Source: JAJPHU01 sp035553375
GTDB lineage: Bacteria > Planctomycetota > Planctomycetia > Gemmatales > Gemmataceae
Length of the DNA stretch: 64,000 nucleotides
Assembly (NCBI GenBank): GCA_035553375.1
Contig: DATNCY010000015.1
Span: 1 to 64,000 of the forward strand
Reading direction: 5' to 3'
Shown here: positions 1 to 7,584 of the stretch, in pieces
Layout: each line of letters opens with the position of its first letter
How positions within the stretch are numbered: the first letter of the stretch is position 1
The notes under the pieces: generated by a model
What the model saw: the letters and a program-made list of their open reading frames with translations, nothing else
Database searches by the model: none
What the model was told of the DNA's origin: nothing
Program-made: the position numbers and the translations under genes

Positions 1-76
1 TGCGTCCCTGCTCGGTGACAAGTTTGACAGCTTCGATCTTGAACTCGCGGGTGAAAATACGCCGGGGTTCGCTCAT
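1..76 (-). CDS. IS3-family transposase OrfA, N-terminus only (runs off window)
   Basis: Read on the minus strand, the start codon at 74-76 opens a frame beginning MSEPRRIFTREFKIEAVKL, the characteristic N-terminus of IS3/IS911-type OrfA proteins, which carry a DNA-binding helix-turn-helix. An ideal Shine-Dalgarno GAGGAGGT lies 7 bases upstream of the ATG. Only about 25 codons are inside the window, so OrfB, the DDE catalytic part and the far inverted repeat cannot be seen. The family call rests on this short but very typical stretch. Confidence 0.8.
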   Translation of the reverse strand, partial: MSEPRRIFTREFKIEAVKLVTEQGR

Positions 77-119
77 AAAAGACCTCCTCACAAAGAGCTT
101 ACACTCTTTTCTGAGCGCT
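1..119 (-). mobile_element. End of an IS3-family insertion sequence
   Basis: The transposase start and its leader occupy 1 to about 100. Beyond it, a neighbouring reading frame suddenly becomes nuclease-like near 120, so the element end is placed about 110-124. TGAGCGCTCA (112-121) is a possible terminal sequence, since IS3 ends usually start TG and end CA. The exact end and the target duplication cannot be fixed without the other end. Confidence 0.55.
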
Positions 120-674
120 CACCATCCGTGGGGAAGTCCACTCATTGAAACCTACCTTCAGGAGCCACCCCCGCAGAATATTATCGGCATCGAGCACGAG
201 ATCATTGCCCCGATCCACAACAGCCGCGGGGAATATCTGGAGAGGCCGCTGCTGTCCGTCGCCGACCTGATCACCGAGAGCAACGAAGAGTTAACGGTGC
301 AGGAGTTCAAGACAAGTGGTCGGGCTTACTCGGAGATGGAGGCAGAGACATCCCTCCAACCGACGTGCTATGTCAATGCAGCCCAAGAAGCATTCGGGCA
401 GCCGGCAATCGTGGAATACACGGTGCTGGTCAAGACGAAGACGCCCAAGATTCAACGGCTGAAGGCAGTCCGCCACGAGGACGACCTGGCCCGGCTCGGC
501 GACATCGTGGAGAACATCGACCGGGCCATTGAAGCCAAGGTGTTCTACCCCGTTGAGAATCCACTTAATTGTTCGACCTGTCCACACCGCCAGCCCTGTC
601 GGGAATGGGGCCGGAAAGAACACACCGAACTCGTTCAACTCAACATCAAGACCGCTGAGGCTGCGACATGCTGA
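120..674 (+). pseudogene. Cas4/RecB-like PD-(D/E)XK nuclease, 5' end lost next to the IS3 element
   Basis: The frame encodes the core and C-terminus of a PD-(D/E)XK nuclease of the Cas4/PDDEXK_1 type. The active-site strand reads LTVQEFKT (E-x-K) after an acidic region (SVADLITESNEE), and the C-terminus has a cysteine cluster (NCSTCPHRQPC) like the iron-sulfur cysteines of Cas4 and AddB. Family members normally have a further 40-80 residues and another cysteine at the N-terminus. Here the upstream codons belong to insertion-sequence DNA, so the gene looks decapitated. Its stop overlaps the start of the next gene by 7 bases, showing it was the first gene of the following operon. A chimeric start inside the IS remains possible. 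Confidence 0.65.
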
Positions 675-1555
675 CCGAACTTCATCGGAAGGGCGGTTGC
701 CTATGTCAGCCGGCCCGCGAGGGAAAGCTCCGCTGTCCCTTGATCGTTCGGCCCACCAGTGAAGATGTCGTCACTGGCCATCTCTTCCAGGTCTTGAAGG
801 TGCTGAACCCTCACTGGTGGTTATCGGACCTTTTGAACGAAGCCCTGGACATCCACGCCTTTTATCGCCAGGTCTTTCGTGGACTTCGCATCGAGCCGTG
901 GGTGAACAAGCCGACCTACCCGCGTGAACTGCTGCCCTGGGACGAGGGAAGCACACAGGTGGATGTTATGATCACCTGGGAGAACCCTCCGACAACCGTC
1001 TACGTCGAGATGAAATACGGAAGCGACCTGTCGCAGACTACTTCTCGCAACTACGGGCAACACGGTTTCCCCGCCGATCAACTCTCCCGGAATGCCAGGG
1101 TGGGATTGCTGGAATGCGGATACTTCCAGATCCGGAGATTGTTCGAGGGGAAGAAGCGAGACTTCTTGCTGCTGGTCATCAGCCCGGAGAAGGGACAACC
1201 GCTCGTCGCTCGCTATCGTGACCCGACTCGACTCCGGACCGCCATACCGCATAGCGACCTGATTCCGCAACTGCCACGGCTGCCGTTCATCGGCGAACTC
1301 GGTTACCACGATCTGGTCCGGATGCTCCGGCGGCAAAGGCGGTGGTTCACATCACCAGAAAGAATCCTGGTTGATCAGTTCACCGAATACCTGGAGTTCA
1401 AGCTGGCCACCCGGCCACGGAATAACCTGGTCGGTTCCCACACGTCGCTGTTTGAGCCGGGACAAGAGGCTGCGGCGGGTAGCAAGATCGTTGACCCATC
1501 CATCAAACCAGGAGACCGCCATGCCGAAACAGAGTCCAGTCCAACCCGTTCATGA
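668..1555 (+). CDS. PD-(D/E)XK-fold-like hypothetical protein
   Basis: This 295-residue protein has no name I recognise. Around residues 97-116 it shows STQVDVMITW, then TTVYVEMKYGSD. Asp99, Glu114 and Lys116 fit the D...(E/Q)xK arrangement of PD-(D/E)XK nucleases. The fold call is an inference from this one motif. It overlaps the truncated Cas4-like gene upstream and its C-terminus overlaps the next small gene in another frame. The pairing of two nuclease-like proteins at the head of the operon suggests nucleic-acid targeting. The last ~35 residues look low in conservation and may be a tail. Confidence 0.6.
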   Translation: MLTELHRKGGCLCQPAREGKLRCPLIVRPTSEDVVTGHLFQVLKVLNPHWWLSDLLNEALDIHAFYRQVFRGLRIEPWVNKPTYPRELLPWDEGSTQVDVMITWENPPTTVYVEMKYGSDLSQTTSRNYGQHGFPADQLSRNARVGLLECGYFQIRRLFEGKKRDFLLLVISPEKGQPLVARYRDPTRLRTAIPHSDLIPQLPRLPFIGELGYHDLVRMLRRQRRWFTSPERILVDQFTEYLEFKLATRPRNNLVGSHTSLFEPGQEAAAGSKIVDPSIKPGDRHAETESSPTRS

Positions 1556-1766
1556 AGTCCGTATCGGTTCCGTCAAGGCCGCCATCTGGGAGAACAAAAC
1601 CGACAACGGCACCCGGTACAACGTCACCGTGAGCCGCATCTACAAGGAGGGAGACCAGTGGAAATCAACCGACAGCTTCGGCCGTGACGACCTGCTCGTT
1701 CTGGCCAAGGTGGTCGATCAGGCCCACTCGTGGATCTTCGAGAACGCAAAGTCCCGGAACGAATGA
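1521..1766 (+). CDS. Small conserved hypothetical protein (81 aa)
   Basis: ATG at 1521 follows the Shine-Dalgarno AGGAGA at 1510-1515, so this start is preferred although the frame is open further upstream. The product is a small soluble protein predicted to be mostly beta: RIGSVKAAIWENKTDNGTR, then a helix ending LAKVVDQAHSWI. I recall similar short single-domain proteins of unknown function in planctomycetes; DUF736-like beta proteins are a loose alternative. It overlaps the tail of the nuclease-like gene by 35 bases and is followed by the HTH gene after about 110 bases. Confidence 0.7.
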   Translation: MPKQSPVQPVHEVRIGSVKAAIWENKTDNGTRYNVTVSRIYKEGDQWKSTDSFGRDDLLVLAKVVDQAHSWIFENAKSRNE

Positions 1767-1879
1767 ACTTTTCCGTGGATCATCTGGGGGGCGAATCCGA
1801 AGAAGTTTTCGGACCCGAACAAAAGACTTTCCGGTGTCTCCGGGAGGACGACGCAACTTTCACTCCCGGAGATGGTGTC

Positions 1880-2113
1880 ATGAAGCGACAACGCTGGTCG
1901 GCCCAGGAAATCCAGATGATACAAGACCGCTATCCCGAGGAAGGGCCGAAGCAGCTGGCACAAGAGCTGGGCCGGTCCCCAGATTCGGTCAGCAGCTTCG
2001 CCCACCGCTGCGGCCTACGCACGCGGCGATGGCTGAACGGACAGGAAGCCCGACTGTCCCCTGCCGATCCGGCCGGGGCTGCTGGTTGTACACATTCCCC
2101 GACGGAACGCTGA
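1880..2113 (+). CDS. Small SANT/Myb-like or homeodomain-like HTH protein
   Basis: ATG at 1880 is preceded by GGAGA at 1868-1872. Residues 5-45 (RWSAQEIQMIQDRYPEEGP, then LAQELGRSPDSVSSFAHRC) match the three-helix SANT/Myb-like DNA-binding pattern, with an acidic first helix and a recognition helix ending near residue 44. The C-terminal 25 residues are Ala/Pro-rich and look unlike a domain. An overlapping +1 frame continues with better-looking protein to 2163, so a frameshift near 2040 is possible. It sits between the small beta protein and the JAMM-like gene and could be a local regulator. Confidence 0.55.
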   Translation: MKRQRWSAQEIQMIQDRYPEEGPKQLAQELGRSPDSVSSFAHRCGLRTRRWLNGQEARLSPADPAGAAGCTHSPTER

Positions 2114-2159
2114 CCCACTACTGCCAGGCCAAGAGATACAATCTCCCTGTTACCCCGAC

Positions 2160-2855
2160 GTGAATCCGGGGAGGGAGGTTGTCGCCGTGGTTTCCCTTGA
2201 CCCCCAGCACCTGCCGAAGTGTCCCATCAACCCGGAGCGATACGACCGGCTGTACGCTTTCAATCAGGGTCTCGACGATCAGATGCCGGACGCAGCCGAA
2301 TGGCGGGAGATACGCATCAAGACCGGGCAACCGGAGGAAGAGGTCTATCGTCTGCTCCCTTCCGCGGCCGATTTTGAGTGCAGCGGTTATCTCACCAAAT
2401 CCCTCGTCCGGTACATCCAGGCAGCCTCTTCGAGTGCCGGGATGATGATGGCGAAACCCTGCACGTTCCACAGCCACCCGACGAGGAATCCTTACCTGGC
2501 CGACGTTCCTTCGCTACAGGACATCCACTCGTTTCTGTTCTACCGGCACCTGCGGTCGGTGACGGTGGGAGCAACGAAGATCTGGGTCTGGGACAAGACC
2601 AGGGCCACGCTGGGAACAGTGCGGAAACTTGCCGAATGGATGAACGCGAACCATTTTCGCGTGGTCAACCACTGGATGAGGAAGGACTTTGCCAACTGGC
2701 AGACAATGTACGTGCAGACAGTGATGAAGCACCTGGGTTGGGTGTGGCCGGACACCATTGAGGAGATGGATGCTCAATGGCCCCGGATGCTCCGCAAGGT
2801 CTTCAAGATCAAGGTGCGAATCTTCTCCCGTGACCCCGGAGTGACTGCCCGATGA
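2160..2855 (+). CDS. JAMM/MPN-like (JAB-domain) protein
   Basis: The 231-residue product has a JAMM-type metal motif around residues 102-121: CTFHSHPTR, then ADVPSLQD. His104, His106, Ser118 and Asp121 fit HxH...SxxD, with a longer gap than the classical seven residues. Glu73 could be the catalytic acid. Such domains remove ubiquitin-like or peptide tags from proteins. The start used is GTG at 2160; the frame is not open further upstream. The stop overlaps the WYL regulator start in an ATGA junction, implying translational coupling. The metalloprotease assignment rests on this motif and no other domain is evident. Confidence 0.65.
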   Translation: MNPGREVVAVVSLDPQHLPKCPINPERYDRLYAFNQGLDDQMPDAAEWREIRIKTGQPEEEVYRLLPSAADFECSGYLTKSLVRYIQAASSSAGMMMAKPCTFHSHPTRNPYLADVPSLQDIHSFLFYRHLRSVTVGATKIWVWDKTRATLGTVRKLAEWMNANHFRVVNHWMRKDFANWQTMYVQTVMKHLGWVWPDTIEEMDAQWPRMLRKVFKIKVRIFSRDPGVTAR

Positions 2856-3898
2856 CGACGCCGAAGAAGGGAAAAAGCAAGCTGCTTCCGTCCGAGGCCT
2901 CGTCTCCCAGGCCCGAGGCGGATCGTCGGCTACGCCAAGCTGACCGGCTGGCCAGGGTTCTGAGGATGCTCCAGCTCTTGTTAGGCCGGGGTCGATGGAA
3001 CTATCAGGACATTGCCGCCGAACAAGAATGTTCGGAACGGACAGTACATCGCGATCGGGAGGTCCTGCAACTGGCCGGGATTCCCGTCGATTACGATGAG
3101 GACGACAAGTGCTTGCGGATACGGCAAGATTTTCGGTTCCCGGCTTTCAACGTCACCGAAGACGAAGCTCTCGGTCAGGCGACGGCCGCATCCATCACGA
3201 AGGGTCCGGGCCTCGACATCAATGAAGGAGCAACGCCGATGAGCCGCAAACTGGCGTCGTCCTACAGGGAAGAGACGGCCCAACTCCTGGCCGATGCGGA
3301 GGAGCTAATTAAGGTCGTGGACTTGAAGCTGGTCGATCACTCCAGGCACCGGGAGAGCATCCGAACGATCCAGTGGGCCCTCGTCAGGAAGAAGCAGCTG
3401 GCCGGCGTCTACCGCAGCCCTTACGAGGGCCAGGACGTGAAAGTGCAGTTCCATCCCTACCGCCTCTGCCTGGTCAAGGCAGCCTGGTACATGATTGCCA
3501 GGCCAGTGGATGAAGATGTCCCGAGGACGTATCGGGTGGCACGGTTCAAGACGCTACGGATGACCGACAGCAACGCCCAGGTTCCCGAAGACTTCGACCT
3601 GAGGGCCTACTTCGCGAACGCGTGGGCCGTGTATCGCGGAGAACAAGCCTACGATGTGGAGATCCTGTTCGGCAGGGAGGCCGCTGTGACGGCGACGGAG
3701 ACGGTCTGGCACCACACCCAGAAGGTGCGGCGAAACAAGAACGGCAGCGTCATGATGAAGTTCCGGGTGGATGGGTTGAATGAAATCGTCCGCTGGGTGC
3801 TGGGCTGGGGGCACCGGGCCAGGGTCATCCAGCCGCCGGAACTCCGTGATCTGGTCCTCCGAGAACTGAAACACACAATCGAATCCTATGGACCATAA
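2852..3898 (+). CDS. WYL-domain transcriptional regulator
   Basis: Residues about 28-85 form a winged HTH_11 domain (RLARVLRMLQLLLGRGRWNY, then CSERTVHRDREVLQLAGIP). Residues about 170-260 form a WYL-type ligand domain with the core KAAWYMIARP, followed by a C-terminal WCX-like region. At 348 residues it has normal length for the family. WYL regulators commonly control defence operons and may sense nucleic-acid ligands. It starts inside the stop of the JAMM-like gene and its last 11 bases overlap the phosphatase gene. It is the probable regulator of this operon, and a shortened paralogue of its HTH part lies at 10849-11256. Confidence 0.9.
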   Translation: MTTPKKGKSKLLPSEASSPRPEADRRLRQADRLARVLRMLQLLLGRGRWNYQDIAAEQECSERTVHRDREVLQLAGIPVDYDEDDKCLRIRQDFRFPAFNVTEDEALGQATAASITKGPGLDINEGATPMSRKLASSYREETAQLLADAEELIKVVDLKLVDHSRHRESIRTIQWALVRKKQLAGVYRSPYEGQDVKVQFHPYRLCLVKAAWYMIARPVDEDVPRTYRVARFKTLRMTDSNAQVPEDFDLRAYFANAWAVYRGEQAYDVEILFGREAAVTATETVWHHTQKVRRNKNGSVMMKFRVDGLNEIVRWVLGWGHRARVIQPPELRDLVLRELKHTIESYGP

Positions 3899-4628
3899 CT
3901 CAGACACGGTGCGGGAACGGACCATCGCCATTGGGGACATCCACGGGTGTTCCATCGCTTTGAAGGCCCTGCTGGAGACAATCTGCCCGACGACGGCCGA
4001 CACGATCATCACCCTGGGGGATTACATCGACCGAGGTCCGGACAGTCGGGGCGTGCTGGATCTGCTCCTGGCCCTTCGCGACGAATGTACCTTCGTCCCC
4101 TTGATGGGCAACCACGAGGAGATGCTCCTGGCCGCCAGGGAAAGCCGGTCGGAGCTGCAATTCTGGCTCAAGTTTGGGGGTGAGGACACGCTCCGCTCCT
4201 ACGGTGAGAAAGGGGGCTGGGAGATCATTCCGGGGAACCACCTGGAATTCATCCGGGGATGCCGAAAGTTCTTCGAGACGACCTCGCACATCTTCGTCCA
4301 TGCCAGCTACGATCCGAAGCGGCCGATGCACGAGCAATCGACGGGGACGCTGTTCTGGGAGACGCCGCCTTTTGACCGACTGGTCCCGCACGTATCGGGG
4401 AAGACAGTGATCGTGGGACACACGTCGCAGCTGGACGGGTTCATCCTTGATCTCGGATTCTTCAAGTGCATCGACACCTTCTGTCACTCCGGGGGATGGT
4501 TGACGGCACTGGACATCGAGACCGGGAATTGCTGGCAGGCCAACCAGCAGGGGAAGGTCCGACCGGGAGGTACGAGGGACCGAATCGGCACGGTACACAA
4601 GCCTGCGAGTTTCGCCCATGATCGCTGA
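3888..4628 (+). CDS. PP2A-like metallophosphoesterase (Ser/Thr protein phosphatase family)
   Basis: The sequence has the full metallophosphoesterase signature: GDIHG at residues 16-20, GDYIDRG at 44-50, GNHE at 74-77, a metal-binding His in FVHAS near 137 and GHT near 175. At 246 residues it matches bacterial PrpA/lambda-phosphatase-type enzymes, which dephosphorylate proteins or hydrolyse diadenosine polyphosphates using two metal ions. It overlaps both the WYL gene and the following deiminase gene by 11 bases each. With the deiminase and the JAMM-like protein it gives the operon a set of protein-modifying enzymes. Its substrate cannot be inferred. Confidence 0.9.
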   Translation: MDHNSDTVRERTIAIGDIHGCSIALKALLETICPTTADTIITLGDYIDRGPDSRGVLDLLLALRDECTFVPLMGNHEEMLLAARESRSELQFWLKFGGEDTLRSYGEKGGWEIIPGNHLEFIRGCRKFFETTSHIFVHASYDPKRPMHEQSTGTLFWETPPFDRLVPHVSGKTVIVGHTSQLDGFILDLGFFKCIDTFCHSGGWLTALDIETGNCWQANQQGKVRPGGTRDRIGTVHKPASFAHDR

Positions 4629-5511
4629 ATGGAACACCAACTGCGTCTTCCTGGCGGCGATGCTGGAAAGCCGTCATCCCAAGTTGTTCCAGGGACTCCG
4701 GCAGTCGCTCGTGGACCACGGGGTAGAAGTCCGTCTGCTCCAGAACGTCCGGGACGTGTGGGCAGTCGATTACTGCCCCGTTCAGGTCGCGGAGGGGACG
4801 CTGGTGAAGTTCACCTACTCCCCCGACTACCTACGAGGCCACGAGCACCTCATCACCGGAGACGGCGTGGTCGGGTCGTTTCGGGACGTGGGCCGGTGCC
4901 ACCGATCCAACATCGTGCTGGATGGAGGAAATGTCGTCACGTCCGGGCGAACGGCCTTCGTGACGGACAAAATTTACAAAGAGAATCCGGGATGGGAGCG
5001 GCCCCAGCTGCGTGACAAGCTGCAAGAACTCCTTCAGGTCGATCAGCTGCTCGTCATCCCACGGGAGCCGTTCGATCCCATCGGCCATGCGGACGGCCAG
5101 GTGCGTTTCCTCGACGAGCAGACGGTGCTGGTGAACGACTATTCTACCGTGGACCCGGCCTTCGGCGAACGGCTCATCAGGATCCTTCGACGATACCGAT
5201 TGCAGGTCGAGACACTGCCCTATTTCCATGAAACCCGGTCCAGGGAGGGCATTCCATCGGCAGTCGGGAATTTCGTCAACTTCCTCAGAACGGAGAAGGT
5301 ACTCGTCGCTCCGGTCTACGGGACAGCCCAAGACGAGATCGCTTTAGGGAAGCTGGAATCGCTGTTCCCAAGTCTGCCCATCGTTTACCTCAACTGCACA
5401 GACCTGGCTCGGGAGGGTGGCGTCCTCCGGTGCATATCGGCGGCTTATCACATCTCCCCGAAAAAGTCCGCAGCACTGACCAACTCCTGTCACAGGCCTT
5501 CGCCACAATAA
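4618..5511 (+). CDS. Peptidylarginine/agmatine deiminase-family protein
   Basis: The 297-residue protein has the guanidino-modifying enzyme motifs of the PAD_porph/agmatine deiminase family: RDVWAVDY near residues 45-52, LDGGNVV at 111-117, GHADGQVRF at 156-164, an N-rich strand VGNFVNFLRTEKVLVAPVYG, and GGVLRCISAAYH with the likely catalytic Cys272. The family hydrolyses arginine or agmatine guanidinium to citrulline or carbamoylputrescine. It is slightly shorter than typical agmatine deiminases (330-370 residues). It is translationally coupled to the phosphatase. This setting, away from polyamine genes, suggests protein or signal modification rather than catabolism, which is an inference. 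Confidence 0.85.
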   Translation: MIAEWNTNCVFLAAMLESRHPKLFQGLRQSLVDHGVEVRLLQNVRDVWAVDYCPVQVAEGTLVKFTYSPDYLRGHEHLITGDGVVGSFRDVGRCHRSNIVLDGGNVVTSGRTAFVTDKIYKENPGWERPQLRDKLQELLQVDQLLVIPREPFDPIGHADGQVRFLDEQTVLVNDYSTVDPAFGERLIRILRRYRLQVETLPYFHETRSREGIPSAVGNFVNFLRTEKVLVAPVYGTAQDEIALGKLESLFPSLPIVYLNCTDLAREGGVLRCISAAYHISPKKSAALTNSCHRPSPQ

Positions 5512-5611
5512 GGCGACTGCAACCCGAAGCCCGATCGGCTTGGGCCGCCGGGGTACGGTTGCAAGGGGACGTTTGAAGGCCGGCCCCTGGCCGAACCAAC
5601 AAGGGAAAACC

Positions 5612-5791
5612 ATGTACGACGACAAGAGGGACGACTATGACCTGGGCCGTGAGATCGAGCGGTCCTGGCTCCTGCGGGGCGAGTACGAGAAGGTCTTTGA
5701 GGCACAAGGCACCGCCTACATGATCTTCGGCGGCATTGTCGTGGTGAGCATCATCCTGGGTTTCGTGCTCAATGCCTTGGGTATCTGGTGA
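5612..5791 (+). CDS. Small single-pass membrane protein (59 aa)
   Basis: ATG at 5612 is preceded by AAGGGA at 5601-5606. The product has a charged N-terminal half (MYDDKRDDYDLGREIERSWL) and one strong C-terminal membrane helix (about residues 38-57, MIFGGIVVVSIILGFVLNAL). No family is recognised. A tiny membrane protein inside a defence-like operon could be an effector or an anchor. The 100 bases upstream hold no other gene. Confidence 0.65.
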   Translation: MYDDKRDDYDLGREIERSWLLRGEYEKVFEAQGTAYMIFGGIVVVSIILGFVLNALGIW

Positions 5792-5903
5792 ACTTCCACT
5801 GAGGCACGGCGAATGGGGCCTATTGGCTGAACACAGATGTCGTCGTCTGTGTCCCGCAAGTAATCGGTTCCGAAGACGACAACGGGCATGGTTGAGGAGC
5901 AAG

Positions 5904-6251
5904 ATGATGCCGTTGACCCGAGCGGAATCTGACTTCCTGGCCGGCTACACTTTCGAATACATGCGTGTCGAGCTCGGTCCGGCGATCCGCAAGCTCAAGG
6001 AGTGGGGGGGTGTCTATACTGACCTGTGTTATCTGCTGGAAGCCTACATCTGGGAGAACGGTCTCCAACTCAGCAAGGTTCTGGATCAACACGGCAACTT
6101 TATGGAGACTGAGGGCTTCGGACGCTACGACCCCATTCCACCCGATCCACCGTGGCCTGACCAGGAAACCGCTCAACGCCGTAATGCCGAGATGTTAGAG
6201 GAGAGGGAAAAGTTAAGAGCCGAAAGGCAGAGGCAGGAACGCTCGTCGTGA
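5904..6251 (+). CDS. Hypothetical helical protein (115 aa)
   Basis: The start is set at the tandem ATGs at 5904/5907 after GAGGAGC (5894-5900). The frame is open earlier, but that part is dissimilar in composition. The product starts PLTRAESDFLAGYTFEYM, is mostly helical, and ends with a charged coiled-coil-like segment (EMLEEREKLRAERQRQ). No family is recognised. Its stop overlaps the GTG start of the MBL-fold gene, so the two are very likely co-translated and may act together. Confidence 0.7.
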   Translation: MMPLTRAESDFLAGYTFEYMRVELGPAIRKLKEWGGVYTDLCYLLEAYIWENGLQLSKVLDQHGNFMETEGFGRYDPIPPDPPWPDQETAQRRNAEMLEEREKLRAERQRQERSS

Positions 6252-7543
6252 AATTGACCATCCATCGCGGCAGCAAAGAGATCGGCGGCTCGTGTGTCGA
6301 ACTGGCGACGGCCACGACGCGGCTCGTCCTCGATCTCGGTCTGCCCCTGGTGGATGGCAACCGGGAGCCGTTTGATTCCCGGGCCGCTCTCGCGAAACCG
6401 ACAGAGACCCTGAAAGCCGAGAAGGTGATCCCGCCGATCGCCGGCCTTTTCGACACCGACCATCCGGCTCCCGACGGTGTGCTGCTCAGCCACGCCCACC
6501 TCGACCATGCCGGTCTCTTGCATCTTTCTCGGTCCACCGTCCCGATCTATGCCACCAGCGGCACCAGCAAGATGATGTTGGCAGCAGCGGTGTTTGCCGG
6601 GCAGAGGGAGCTGGACCGAACTCGCTTCCGTGAAGTATTCAGCCAGCAGCCGGTTCAGATTGGTGACTGCCAGGTGACGCCGCTGGCGGTGGACCATTCC
6701 ATTTATGGCAGTGTGGCCTTCCTCATCGAAGCCGAAGGAAAAACGATCCTGTACTCGGGTGACTTTCGTAATCACGGCCGCAAGCCCGGCATGATCCGGG
6801 ATCTGCTGGATCACCTCAAGACCAAGACGGTCGATGTCCTGATCTGCGAGGGAACCCACTTCGGCAGCGACAAGGAACAAGGGCTGACGGAGTACCAGCT
6901 GGAACAACGGATCGTCGAACTGGTCAAATCGGCACCGGCCCTTGTCCTGGCAACTTTCTCGGCCCTAGACGTGGACAGAATTGTCACGCTCTACAAAGCG
7001 ACCCAGGATGCCGGTCGGGTATTCGTCGTTGATGCGTACACTGCCTTCGTGATGTACCTCATCGGCAGGCGTGCCAAGGTGCCCCGGCCGAGCAGGGACA
7101 TGGGTGTGCGGGTCTACTTCAACCAGCTCTTCGAGCGACGCAGCCTTGACAACATCCGGGAGAAGTTCATCTCTGATCGGATCATGCTGGAGGAGATACT
7201 CGCCGATCCCACCACTTATCTGATGGTCTTCCGACCCTCGATGAGGAAGTTCGATTTCAACGGAACTTTACCAGCTAAGTGCCGCTGCTTGTACGGCTAC
7301 TGGAAGGGTTACCTGTCGCGGCCGGACTGGGGAGATCTCCTAGCCCACATCGTCGAAGTCAGTGGCGACTTCATCGAGGCCCACGTGAGCGGGCATGCCT
7401 ATGTGGGCGACATCATCAGCTTTGTCAATTATGTTAGACCAGGAAAAATCATCCCGATTCACACCTTTGAACCTCAGGTGTATCGCGATCACTTCTCAAA
7501 CGTCCCGCTCCTCCAAGATGGAGAAGAATGGCAGGTCTACTGA
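6248..7543 (+). CDS. Beta-CASP metallo-beta-lactamase-fold hydrolase (RNase J/CPSF-like)
   Basis: This 431-residue enzyme has the metal motif HAHLDH (LLSHAHLDHAGLL, near residue 80), a later metal Asp in YSGDFRNHG, a beta-CASP region around residues 210-370 (LATFSALDVDRI) and the C-terminal HVSGHA and IPIHTFEP motifs. These are the hallmarks of RNase J/CPSF-type nucleases, which cut RNA or DNA with two zinc ions. It lacks the C-terminal dimer domain of full-length RNase J (about 550 residues). GTG start at 6248 overlaps the previous stop. It is the last gene of the same-strand run and converges with the ATPase-HEPN gene 41 bases away. Confidence 0.88.
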   Translation: MKLTIHRGSKEIGGSCVELATATTRLVLDLGLPLVDGNREPFDSRAALAKPTETLKAEKVIPPIAGLFDTDHPAPDGVLLSHAHLDHAGLLHLSRSTVPIYATSGTSKMMLAAAVFAGQRELDRTRFREVFSQQPVQIGDCQVTPLAVDHSIYGSVAFLIEAEGKTILYSGDFRNHGRKPGMIRDLLDHLKTKTVDVLICEGTHFGSDKEQGLTEYQLEQRIVELVKSAPALVLATFSALDVDRIVTLYKATQDAGRVFVVDAYTAFVMYLIGRRAKVPRPSRDMGVRVYFNQLFERRSLDNIREKFISDRIMLEEILADPTTYLMVFRPSMRKFDFNGTLPAKCRCLYGYWKGYLSRPDWGDLLAHIVEVSGDFIEAHVSGHAYVGDIISFVNYVRPGKIIPIHTFEPQVYRDHFSNVPLLQDGEEWQVY

Positions 7544-7584
7544 CACCAAGGTATTCCCATTCAGCCATGACCGACACTGCCAGA

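Noticed and set aside
1684..2163. Longer frame overlapping the small HTH gene, ending GCWLYTFPDGTLTHYC
   Set aside because: Its last 30 residues look protein-like and may show a frameshift, but the main part is a shadow of the HTH gene, so it is not called separately.
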